From an uncultured Oscillospiraceae bacterium (GTDB lineage Bacteria > Bacillota > Clostridia > Oscillospirales > Acutalibacteraceae), in the NCBI GenBank assembly GCA_900540305.1, contig UQFL01000076.1, positions 1-7,050 on the forward strand: a stretch of 7,050 bases of DNA, in the 5' to 3' direction. Below the pieces are notes generated by a model that made no database searches, was not told the DNA's origin, and worked only from the letters and a program-made list of their open reading frames with translations. The position numbers and the translations under genes were made by a program. This document shows positions 1-6,214 of the stretch, one piece after another (position 1 is the stretch's first letter; every line of letters starts with the position of its first letter).

Positions 1-46
1 ATATCAGCCTCGGTCTCGTGGGCTCGGAGATGTGTATAAGAGACAG
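1..46. other. Illumina Nextera adapter left on contig end
   Basis: Bases 13-46 match the 34-nt Nextera read-2 transposase adapter from memory, including the 19-bp Tn5 mosaic end at 28-46 (AGATGTGTATAAGAGACAG). Bases 3-12 fit a 10-nt i7 index, preceded by the AT that ends the P7 primer. This is library artefact, not genome. It shows that the window starts at a true contig end and that any gene call crossing base 46 is chimeric. Confidence 0.97.
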
Positions 47-1064
47 CTATAACTAAAAATGTAACAGTTTTTCTACTCTTCTTATCGACATTATTTAAAA
101 GAAAAGGTATTGACAAACACTGAAAGATCAAAAAGTAATTAGCAAGCCTTGCGAAATAGTTTGCGGTTCCAAACAGACCCACGAACATTATTTCTGCATT
201 TAAGAATGTTAAGTTTAAAAACAGGTTTTCGCTAGGACTTGTTTTCTTAGCCTTTAAGTATTTTTGCATAAAAAATGACAAAATCATAGGGGCGGCACAA
301 GCTGCAACGCGAAGAGGATTTACTCCATCGCCTGAAAATGAATCTATATTATATTCTTCACCAAGCAATGTTGTAATATCAACAATAGTACCTAACATTC
401 TCTGAAGAAAGATGCCTGCAATTCCAAATGCAATTAAAGAAATATAAGTTGCTTTTGTCCAAGGCTTGTATACCAATAACGGGACAATTAAAAACATTAT
501 AGCATAGGGGTGAAAAAGAGAAGCGATTATTATCCAAATAATAAAACTTATATATTTTTTGTTTAAAAACCTGTCTACGGCAACAAGACTGAAAGCAATA
601 GAAACACATTGTTTTATTGCAGCAAGAGAAAACAAATATGTTCCGGTTGTGAATAATAAAAATACAGAAAGCCATATATTGCTTGTGTACTTTTTGATAA
701 ACCAGAGATATATAACTATTGTAACACCAGCATATAGCATTAAGAAATCCTGGGATGAAAAGCCTAAGTATTTTATTGTCCAGTTTACTAAATTAAAGGC
801 AGGATTGGCTCCGATGTTCCAATTAATTTCATGTAAAAGAGGAATCGTGTTTGGAGTAAGATAATCATATATTTCCAAATATGTTTCAGTATCGTTATAT
901 TTTGTTCTTAACCCAACAAATAGTATCATTCCTAATGCCATTATAAAATAAAAAAGTTTATCTTTAGTTTCATAGTTTCCAAGTTCTTTTTTATATTTAG
1001 AATGAGCATGAGAAAATGCAGCAAATACAAAACTGAATATAGTAATAGGTAGTAATTCTAACAT
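47..1064 (-). CDS. EpsG/Wzy-family polysaccharide polymerase, 3'-truncated
   Basis: This is a polytopic membrane protein of the EpsG family, which is thought to polymerise lipid-linked repeat units of exopolysaccharide at the outer face of the membrane. The start ATG (1062-1064) has a GGAG SD at 1070-1073, 5 nt upstream. From there 339 codons are open to base 48. Visible family hallmarks are L-R-x-K-Y-N-D-T-E-T-Y (residues 52-62), the A-I-K-Q segment at 149-152, F-H-P-Y-A (184-188) and a late A-R-L-A-N-Y-F (305-311). About eight to ten hydrophobic stretches lie between residues 1 and 339. The frame runs on through the adapter with no stop, so an automatic caller could extend it to base 2; those last residues are artefact. 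Family members are usually about 360-370 residues, so perhaps 20-30 are missing. It is the fifth gene of the operon, 17 nt after the glycosyltransferase gene. EpsG is more likely than a classical O-antigen Wzy, but polymerase families are divergent. Confidence 0.88.
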
Positions 1065-1081
1065 AGTTTCTCCGTCAATAT

Positions 1082-2218
1082 TTAGCAGATATTTGACAGT
1101 AAATAATTTTTTCTTTCAAGAATATACTTATTCAAAATATTTTGATCAAAATTGTTTTTAGAAAAGTCAGCAGCTTCCTTTCCTAAACTTTTTATTGTTT
1201 CTTTACTGACAGTGCTAAAAATGTTTTCAAGCGCCATTGTGTTATTTGGGGGAACTAAAATTGCTGTTTTATTCGGGATAACTGCGTCTCTTGGACCCGG
1301 AATATCACTGACTATTGCGGGAGTTCCCATTGCAGCAGATTCAATAACTACATTACCAAAACCTTCTCGGTAACTTGGCAATACAAGCATATCTATTGCT
1401 GCAAAATATTTTTCTACATCATTTACCGCACCAACAAATTTGATTTGATTATTACTTTTAGCATTGCTTAGAAGGTCGTGATTAAGTTCTTGTTCATTTT
1501 CAAATTCGCCAACCATTAATAGTTTTGCGTTATGAGCGGAGTTTAAAAATGCCTCTAAGAGTTCGTCTATTCCCTTATCTTTAGTTATTCTTCCAACAAA
1601 TCCGTAGATGAAGTCATTTTTTGAATATCCAAGTTTGTTTCGAATTTCATTTCTCCATTCAGTACGGTTTTCAATACTAAAGCGGTCTAAATCAATGCCC
1701 CCGGTGCTTCCGTTCCAAACAACCGTCGCTTTGTTTTTTGCAAAAATACCTTCCGCAACACCAAGTTCTAAATTGGACCTACTAACGCATTCTATTGAGG
1801 ATGAAAGACGGCAGGTGATTTTTTCTAAAAATTTTAAAATTACTTTTAAGATTCCTTTTGCACCAAGGTATCGAAATCCCATCAGATGATAATTTCTTAT
1901 TTTTACCCTGCAAATTTTGGCTGCTATTGCACCATAAAGGGCTGCGTTCGGAGTTGAGTACTGAATAAAATTAAAAGATTCTTGTTTGAAAATCTTTATT
2001 AGTTTTCTTATAACTGATATGGATTTAAAAATGGATAACCCTCTAGGCATATCAACAGGAATAAAATGGATTTTTTCTCCCAATTCCGATTGCAATGAGT
2101 CGTCTGAAGAACATATAACAGAAACATCAAAACCATTTTCAGATAAATATTTCAACTGTGGAATGAAAAAAGCTCTTACTGTGACAGGTACTGTCAAAAT
2201 ATAGCATATTTTATTCAT
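1082..2218 (-). CDS. GT4-family glycosyltransferase (GT-B fold)
   Basis: A 378-residue cytoplasmic or membrane-associated retaining glycosyltransferase, probably adding a sugar from a nucleotide donor to the undecaprenyl-diphosphate-linked first sugar. The N-terminal half (MNKICYILTVPVTVRAFFIPQL) is the variable acceptor domain. The C-terminal donor domain starts near residue 203 with F-V-G-R-I-T-K-D-K-G, giving R210 and K215, the usual donor-phosphate contacts. It carries the family E-x7-E signature at E285 and E293 in Y-R-E-G-F-G-N-V-V-I-E. W-N-G-S-x-G-G-I-D-L at 168-177 is another typical GT4 turn. The start ATG overlaps the preceding acetyltransferase stop (TAATG, sharing base 2218), with an AAGGA SD 7 nt upstream, so coupled translation is likely. 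Length is normal for the family. Sugar specificity cannot be read from sequence. It does not closely resemble C. jejuni PglA, so no symbol is given. Confidence 0.93.
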   Translation of the reverse strand: MNKICYILTVPVTVRAFFIPQLKYLSENGFDVSVICSSDDSLQSELGEKIHFIPVDMPRGLSIFKSISVIRKLIKIFKQESFNFIQYSTPNAALYGAIAAKICRVKIRNYHLMGFRYLGAKGILKVILKFLEKITCRLSSSIECVSRSNLELGVAEGIFAKNKATVVWNGSTGGIDLDRFSIENRTEWRNEIRNKLGYSKNDFIYGFVGRITKDKGIDELLEAFLNSAHNAKLLMVGEFENEQELNHDLLSNAKSNNQIKFVGAVNDVEKYFAAIDMLVLPSYREGFGNVVIESAAMGTPAIVSDIPGPRDAVIPNKTAILVPPNNTMALENIFSTVSKETIKSLGKEAADFSKNNFDQNILNKYILERKNYLLSNIC

Positions 2219-2829
2219 TATTTTATCCTTCTTGCAGGAACGCCTACATATGTTCCTTTTTCATCGATATTTTTTACTACAACTGCTCCTGCTCCGATTA
2301 TTACATCAGAAGCAATTTTGATTCCCTGAATAACCTGAGCGCCTATACCGATATGGGTATTTTCTCCCACTTGCACATTACCGGCAAGCGCTGTTTTAGG
2401 TGATAAATGCACGAAATCTTTTAAAATATTATCGTGTTCAACTATCGTTGAAGTGTTAATTATGCAATGCCTGCCTACTGTTGCGCCAGGGTTTATAACT
2501 GCGTTTGCCATTATAACTGTACCTTCTCCGATACTAACGCCAATCTTTGAAACAACAGCTCTCGGATGAATGGCGGTGTACCATTTTACAGGTAATTCCT
2601 CCGATATTTTTTTGCGTACAGATGGATTTCCTATTGCAACAACAAATTCACAGTCTTGGTAATTTGCATATTCGTCTATCTTTCCCAAAACGGGTATTCC
2701 AAGAACATTTTTTCCTTTTTCACAACCATCATCAAGGAACCCAACAACGGTATCTCCACTTGAAATTATAATATCTGCGATAACCTCTCCATGGCCGCCT
2801 GCACCGATTATGATTACAGTTTTAGACAT
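2218..2829 (-). CDS. pglD: PglD/EpsM/NeuD-type sugar N-acetyltransferase
   Basis: A 203-residue acyltransferase, expected to move acetyl from acetyl-CoA to the 4-amino group of a UDP-4-amino-4,6-dideoxy sugar, completing UDP-N,N'-diacetylbacillosamine. Residues 1-80 form the Rossmann-like UDP-sugar-binding domain (I-I-G-A-G-G-H-G-E-V at 7-16, F-L-D-D at 31-34). From about residue 88 hexapeptide repeats build a left-handed beta-helix (I-G-E-G, V-G-R-H, V-G-E-N, I-G-I-G, I-G-A-G). The catalytic pair of PglD is recognisable as E131-H132 in N-T-S-T-I-V-E-H-D-N, and the end G-V-P-A-R-R-I-K is typical. The open frame extends to a TTG at 2835, but ATG 2829 is chosen because AGGAAG lies 6 nt before it and would abut the TTG. 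The start overlaps the phosphoglycosyl transferase stop by 8 bp. EpsM of B. subtilis is the equivalent in an exopolysaccharide setting. A sialic-acid NeuD role is less likely because no NeuA/B/C genes are present. Confidence 0.92.
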   Translation of the reverse strand: MSKTVIIIGAGGHGEVIADIIISSGDTVVGFLDDGCEKGKNVLGIPVLGKIDEYANYQDCEFVVAIGNPSVRKKISEELPVKWYTAIHPRAVVSKIGVSIGEGTVIMANAVINPGATVGRHCIINTSTIVEHDNILKDFVHLSPKTALAGNVQVGENTHIGIGAQVIQGIKIASDVIIGAGAVVVKNIDEKGTYVGVPARRIK

Positions 2830-3451
2830 TAGCAACTTCCTTTTCTGTTTGAGGTGTACCCGTGAATACTTCCATAGTAGCGCTTGTATCGGAATTTATT
2901 CCTTCGCGCTTTATAACATTTTTTACTGTTAAAAATAAAATTTTGATATCAAGCAAAAGGCTGCAATTGTCTACATAATAAACATCCATATCAAATTTTT
3001 CTTCCCATGTAATGGAGTTTCTGCCGTTTGCCTGAGCCCAGCCAGTAAGACCGGGTTTTACTTCGGCGCGTCTTATTTGATGTGCGTTGTATAACGGTAT
3101 GTACTGAACAAGCAGAGGTCGGGGACCGACAACGCTCATATCGCCTTTAAGAATATTGATGAGTTCAGGAAGCTCGTCAAGGCTTGTATTCCTTAAAAAC
3201 ATACCGAATTTGGTAAGTCGTACTTCATCGGGTAATAACTCGCCGTTTTTATCTCTTTCGTATGTCATTGTACGGAATTTATAGAGAGTGAAAATTTCAT
3301 TGTTTAATCCAGGTCGCTCCTGCTTGAATATAACAGGGGAGCCTAATTTTGTTTTTACAAGAATTGAAACAATAAGAAGAATGGAAGAGAATAATATCAA
3401 CGCAATTAAAGCTGATATAAAATCAAAAGCGCGTTTTATGTATTTATACAT
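2822..3451 (-). CDS. pglC: PglC/EpsL-type monotopic phosphoglycosyl transferase
   Basis: A 209-residue membrane enzyme that starts glycan assembly by moving sugar-1-phosphate from a UDP-sugar to undecaprenyl phosphate on the cytoplasmic face. Residues 12-32 are one hydrophobic re-entrant segment, preceded by basic K6-R7. The catalytic D-E dyad is D92-E93 in S-L-D-E-L-P-E-L. Further hallmarks are the K-F-R-T-M motif at 58-62, G-D-M-S-V-V-G-P-R-P at 103-112 and K-P-G-L-T-G-W-A-Q at 132-140. It is close to C. jejuni PglC along its whole length, including the M-D-V-Y-Y-V and I-x-F-L-T segments, so a bacillosamine-type substrate is likely. Length matches the short single-domain class, without the extra membrane helices of WbaP-like enzymes. 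The start has a strong GGAGG SD 8 nt upstream. It begins 20 nt after the aminotransferase stop. One oddity: the usual Ser-Pro of the re-entrant helix reads S22-S23 (see findings). Confidence 0.95.
   Translation of the reverse strand: MYKYIKRAFDFISALIALILFSSILLIVSILVKTKLGSPVIFKQERPGLNNEIFTLYKFRTMTYERDKNGELLPDEVRLTKFGMFLRNTSLDELPELINILKGDMSVVGPRPLLVQYIPLYNAHQIRRAEVKPGLTGWAQANGRNSITWEEKFDMDVYYVDNCSLLLDIKILFLTVKNVIKREGINSDTSATMEVFTGTPQTEKEVANV
2836..2841 (-). promoter_or_regulatory. SD site deciding the acetyltransferase start
   Basis: AGGAAG lies 6 nt before ATG 2829 and directly abuts the alternative TTG at 2835, which would have no spacer. This favours the 203-residue protein. The site lies inside the 3' end of the preceding phosphoglycosyl transferase gene, fitting coupled translation. 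Confidence 0.8.
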
Positions 3452-3471
3452 CTCTCAATCCTCCGTTCATA

Positions 3472-4590
3472 TCAAAATAATTTTCTTATGGTGCCGATGA
3501 TTCTGTTCATATCCTCATCGGTGTTTTTAATGTCACTTGGAAGACATAGTCCGTGGTTGAATATCTCTTCGCCTACAGGGTTGTTTATGTCCAATGTAAT
3601 AAAATCATGACCCTCAAATACAGGCTGTAAATGCATCGGTTTCCAAATCGGTCTTGACTCAATGTTCTCTTTGTTTAAAGTGTCAATAACCATATCAGGT
3701 GTAATACCTGAAGCCGGGTCTATTGTAATGCATGAAAGCCAGAAGTTAGGTTCACTGCAATCAAGATAAGGATTCATTTTTATTGCAGGAATATTGGCAA
3801 AGCCTTCTTTGTATTTTTCGTAAATATTTCTTTTCAAAGCGACATGTTCATCGAGGTGGAGCATCTGACCTCTGCCGATGCCAGCAACAATGTTTGACAT
3901 TCTGTAATTGTAGCCGATTTCCTTATGTTCGTAATGTAAAAATGGCTCCCTTGACTGTGTAGCCCAAAACAGAACCTTATGGCAAGCTTCAAGGTCATTA
4001 GATAAAAACATTCCGCCGCCCGATGTAGTGATTATTTTATTTCCGTTGAATGAAATAGCACAGTAGTCGCCGAAAGTTCCAGTCTGCTTGTCCTTATATT
4101 TAGAACCAAGGCTTTCAGCAGCATCCTCAATAAGCGGAACATTGTGTTTTTCACATATTGCTTTTATTTCATCAAGTTTTGCAGGAACACCGTAAAGGTT
4201 TGCGCAAACAACAGCTTTTGCATTTGGATATTTTTCAAAAGCAAGCTCCAAAGCTTTGGGGTCCATATTCCAAGTGTCTTTTTCTGAATCAATGAATACT
4301 TGAGTGGCGCCTTCGTAGGAAACAGGGTTTACAGTTGCAGAGAATGTTAAGTCTGAGCAAAAAACTATATCACCTTGCTCCAAACCTACAAGTTTCATAG
4401 CCATATGAAGTGCGGATGTTCCTGATGCCAAAGCAACAGAGCCGTTTATATTGAGATATTCTCTAATTGATTTTTCAAGTTCTTCTACATTTTTGCCCAG
4501 AGGGGCAATCCAGTTAGTATCGAATGCCTCTTTGATAAAATCTTGTTCTTCGCCGTGCATTGTCGGTGTTGCTAAAAAAATTCTTTTCAT
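3472..4590 (-). CDS. pglE: PglE/EpsN-type UDP-sugar 4-aminotransferase
   Basis: A 372-residue PLP enzyme of the DegT/DnrJ/EryC1/StrS family, expected to transfer the amino group of glutamate to a UDP-4-keto-6-deoxy-GlcNAc in the cytosol. The Schiff-base lysine is K185 in S-F-N-G-N-K-I-I-T-T-S-G-G-G. Cofactor residues include D156 in L-I-E-D-A-A-E-S and the phosphate-binding G-T-S-A-L-H-M at 57-63. The N-terminus (L-A-T-P-T-M-H-G-E-E, then W-I-A-P-L-G at 27-32) resembles C. jejuni PglE. ATG 4590 is preferred over the upstream GTG at 4605 because TGAGG at 4600-4604 is its only plausible SD and because the family starts there. It is the first gene of the operon, about 60 nt behind a predicted transcription start, and is followed after 20 nt by the phosphoglycosyl transferase gene. 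EpsN is the B. subtilis counterpart. The product could be another 4-amino-4,6-dideoxyhexose, but the neighbours favour bacillosamine. Confidence 0.93.
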   Translation of the reverse strand: MKRIFLATPTMHGEEQDFIKEAFDTNWIAPLGKNVEELEKSIREYLNINGSVALASGTSALHMAMKLVGLEQGDIVFCSDLTFSATVNPVSYEGATQVFIDSEKDTWNMDPKALELAFEKYPNAKAVVCANLYGVPAKLDEIKAICEKHNVPLIEDAAESLGSKYKDKQTGTFGDYCAISFNGNKIITTSGGGMFLSNDLEACHKVLFWATQSREPFLHYEHKEIGYNYRMSNIVAGIGRGQMLHLDEHVALKRNIYEKYKEGFANIPAIKMNPYLDCSEPNFWLSCITIDPASGITPDMVIDTLNKENIESRPIWKPMHLQPVFEGHDFITLDINNPVGEEIFNHGLCLPSDIKNTDEDMNRIIGTIRKLF

Positions 4591-4599
4591 CAATAAAAG

Positions 4600-4604
4600 C
4601 CTCA
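4600..4604 (-). promoter_or_regulatory. SD site deciding the aminotransferase start
   Basis: TGAGG ends 9 nt before ATG 4590. The GTG at 4603-4605 overlaps this very motif and has no SD of its own, so the 5-codon longer reading is unlikely. Confidence 0.65.
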
Positions 4605-4609
4605 CATTT

Positions 4610-4625
4610 TTACATATAGATGTAA
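4610..4625 (-). repeat. Short inverted repeat in the operon leader
   Basis: TTACAT, a 4-nt gap, then ATGTAA: a perfect 6-bp inverted repeat within the predicted 5' leader of the aminotransferase gene. It could be a weak hairpin or an operator half-site pair. AT-rich repeats this short also arise by chance. Confidence 0.35.
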
Positions 4626-4657
4626 TGTTTTATTATCTTAAATTATAATCTAAACAA

Positions 4658-4687
4658 ATTATACTATAATGATACAAATACTGTCAA
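4658..4687 (-). promoter_or_regulatory. Consensus sigma-A promoter of the polysaccharide operon
   Basis: On the minus strand, a perfect TTGACA (-35, 4682-4687) is followed after 18 nt by a perfect TATAAT (-10, 4658-4663). Transcription would start near 4651, leaving a leader of about 60 nt before the aminotransferase ATG. With both hexamers perfect this should be strong, so control may come from a repressor or from attenuation. A small imperfect palindrome (AACAAA/TTTGTT, 4710-4724) lies just upstream. Confidence 0.85.
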
Positions 4688-4939
4688 TAAATTGGCGTGT
4701 TGTATGGTTAACAAACTTTTTGTTTAAAATGCTTAAAATTATATATAATAATTATAAAAATTGCACAAAGCACTTGATTGCATATATACTCATCGAAAAC
4801 AATTATATATACTTTATTCATCAAAGTCATTGATAAATTGTTGGAAGATATTTATGATTATTTTGGTGTGATTTAATACAGTGGGTATATTTGAATTTGG
4901 ATTTTTTAGTGAAAATATTTATGCTAATTTTGCTTGTTT

Positions 4940-4957
4940 TGTGGCACTTGTGTGGCA
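4940..4957 (+). repeat. TGTGGCA direct repeat pair
   Basis: TGTGGCA occurs at 4940-4946 and again at 4951-4957, 11 bp start to start, so both copies face the same side of the helix. This spacing suits a protein-binding site such as integrase arm sites or a regulator. No protein can be assigned. Confidence 0.45.
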
Positions 4958-5010
4958 GTGATGGTTTGAAGTCGTCCTAAACCGCACTGTTATGCGCTAT
5001 AAAAGAAAAG

Positions 5011-5035
5011 AGCGACAGACTGTAAATCTGTCGCT
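5011..5035. terminator. Perfect 9-bp hairpin, terminator-like, tRNA-Tyr arm-like tip
   Basis: AGCGACAGA (5011-5019), loop CTGTAAA (5020-5026), TCTGTCGCT (5027-5035): a perfect 9-bp stem with a 7-nt loop. On the minus strand it is followed by CTTTTCTTTT, a reasonable U-tract; on the plus strand by TAAAAATTTTATTT, a weaker one. It could therefore stop transcription in either direction. However, both neighbouring genes point away from it, so no gene in the window needs it. The loop and inner stem equal the anticodon arm of a bacterial tRNA-Tyr (anticodon GTA), but no acceptor, D or T arm is present. Confidence 0.6.
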
Positions 5036-5105
5036 TAAAAATTTTATTTGATATTTTTGGTGAAATTAAAAATAATAAAAACTATTATATATTGTTGTGA
5101 TGATA

Positions 5106-5114
5106 TGTTATAAT
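5106..5114 (+). promoter_or_regulatory. Extended -10 promoter of the macro-domain gene
   Basis: TGT immediately followed by a perfect TATAAT (5109-5114) forms an extended -10 element. No good -35 hexamer lies 16-18 nt upstream, where the sequence is only T/A alternation. The start would fall near 5121, giving a leader of about 20 nt that carries the AAAGG SD (5129-5133), 9 nt before the ATG. Confidence 0.75.
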
Positions 5115-5142
5115 ATACAAAAAAACTCAAAGGTGTGAAGTT

Positions 5143-6180
5143 ATGCCCATAAAGATAGTCAGAAACGACATAACAAAAATTGAATGTGATGCGGTAGTTA
5201 ATGCGGCAAATTTAACTTTGCTCGGAGGTGGGGGAGTTGACGGCGCAATACATAAGGCTGCGGGCAGGGAGCTTTTGCTTGAGTGTATGACGCTCGGCGG
5301 CTGCAAGGTAGGACAGGCTAAGCTGACTAAAGGCTATAATCTGCCGTGCAAATATGTTATCCACACCGTTGGCCCGAAATGGCGGGGAGGAACTAACGGC
5401 GAAAAGGAGCTGCTTGAATCTTGTTATACCGAGAGTTTGAAAATAGCGAAGGAACAAGGTTTTGAAAGTGTTGCGTTTCCGCTTATTTCTTCAGGCGTTT
5501 ACGGCTACCCGAAAGATAAGGCTCTTAAAGTAGCAGTTGACATTATCAGCGGCTTTCTTCTTGAAAACGATATGCTTGTGTATATTGTGGTTTTTGATAA
5601 GGCGTCTTTTCAGATAAGCGAAAAGCTTTTTAATGATATTGCGACTTATATTGACGATAAATATGCAAGTCAGTTTTCCGACAGGGCATTTGAAATGCGC
5701 AGAATTCAGGAGAATTTTGGAGAAAGCGTGCCGCTTTCGGACGAATGTGTTTTAGCTGAGACAAATATCTTGAAGACGGATGAGAGCGTACCGCTTTGCA
5801 CAATGGCAACTGTTTCACTTGAGGAAGCGGTAAACTGTATTGACGAGAGCTTTTCCGAAATGCTTCTTCGCAAGATAGACGAAAAGGGAATGAGTGACAG
5901 CGATTGTTATAAGAAAGCAAATATAGATCGAAAGCTCTTTTCTAAAATAAGAAGCAATCCGCATTACAAGCCGAGCAAGACAACTGCTATTGCTTTTGCG
6001 GTTGCGCTTGAACTTTCGCTTGACGAAACTAAAGAAATGTTGATGAAAGCAGGCTTTGCGCTGTCACACAGCAATAAGTTTGATATAATAATAGAGTATT
6101 TTATAACACATAAAAACTATAATATTTTTGAAATAAACGAGGCGCTTTTTGCTTTTGACCAAAGTTTGCTCGGTGCGTGA
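5143..6180 (+). CDS. Macro-domain protein with C-terminal HTH-like domain
   Basis: A 345-residue cytosolic protein. Residues 1 to about 165 are a macro domain close to E. coli YmdB, which binds ADP-ribose and hydrolyses O-acetyl-ADP-ribose or mono-ADP-ribosyl bonds. Visible motifs are G/N-D-I-T-K (8-12), N-A-A-N (20-23), G-G-G-G-V-D-G-A-I-H-K-A-A-G (28-41, catalytic-type D33) and the phosphate loop P-L-I-S-S-G-V-Y-G-Y-P (113-123), all intact. A polar linker (about 166-232) contains E-S-V-P-L twice. Residues about 236-340 are a helical domain (S-D-S-D-C-Y-K-K-A-N-I-D-R-K-L-F-S-K-I-R, then K-P-S-K-T-T-A-I-A-F-A-V-A-L-E-L-S-L-D-E) that reads like an XRE/Cro-type helix-turn-helix. The start has an AAAGG SD. 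I infer an ADP-ribose-related hydrolase or sensor, possibly with DNA or partner binding by the tail; the tail's function is unproven. It is followed by a vWA gene on the same strand. Confidence 0.93.
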   Translation: MPIKIVRNDITKIECDAVVNAANLTLLGGGGVDGAIHKAAGRELLLECMTLGGCKVGQAKLTKGYNLPCKYVIHTVGPKWRGGTNGEKELLESCYTESLKIAKEQGFESVAFPLISSGVYGYPKDKALKVAVDIISGFLLENDMLVYIVVFDKASFQISEKLFNDIATYIDDKYASQFSDRAFEMRRIQENFGESVPLSDECVLAETNILKTDESVPLCTMATVSLEEAVNCIDESFSEMLLRKIDEKGMSDSDCYKKANIDRKLFSKIRSNPHYKPSKTTAIAFAVALELSLDETKEMLMKAGFALSHSNKFDIIIEYFITHKNYNIFEINEALFAFDQSLLGA

Positions 6181-6184
6181 AATT

Positions 6185-6201
6185 GTCGCTTTTCAGGCGA
6201 C
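6185..6201 (+). repeat. Small hairpin just after the macro gene stop
   Basis: GTCGC (6185-6189), a 7-nt loop, and GCGAC (6197-6201) form a perfect 5-bp stem 5 nt after the stop codon. No U-tract follows, so it is not a terminator by itself. It may protect the 3' end or influence folding of the larger hairpin that begins 14 nt later. Confidence 0.4.
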
Positions 6202-6214
6202 CAAATAATAATCC

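Larger units (their letters stand above)
4691..5085. other. Gene-free divergent intergenic spacer
   Basis: This AT-rich stretch separates two divergent transcription units. I find no supportable gene in any frame; the longest candidate is a 40-codon minus-strand frame (4708-4830) with no SD and no recognisable content. The stretch holds two TGTGGCA copies (4940-4957) and the hairpin at 5011-5035. The slightly richer segment 4935-5000 looks unlike the AT-only DNA around it and may be a remnant of something lost. Confidence 0.7.

Noticed and set aside
28..46. A Tn5 mosaic end, suggesting a genomic transposon insertion.
   Set aside because: The sequence outside it is the Illumina index-primer tail and index, not transposon DNA, and it lies exactly at the window end.
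379..675. A 98-codon minus-strand frame.
   Set aside because: It is an out-of-frame shadow of the polymerase gene on the same strand, with Cys/Phe-rich composition from the AT-rich code.
559..864. A 101-codon plus-strand frame.
   Set aside because: It lies opposite the EpsG-like polymerase, whose membrane pattern and family motifs are clear, and has no SD or domain of its own.
4708..4830. A 40-residue minus-strand small protein upstream of the operon.
   Set aside because: It has no SD, its composition just follows AT-rich DNA, and it overlaps the upstream area of the operon promoter.
5011..5035. A tRNA-Tyr gene.
   Set aside because: Only the anticodon arm is matched. There is no D arm, no GGTTCGAATCC-type T arm and no pairing acceptor stem in the flanks.
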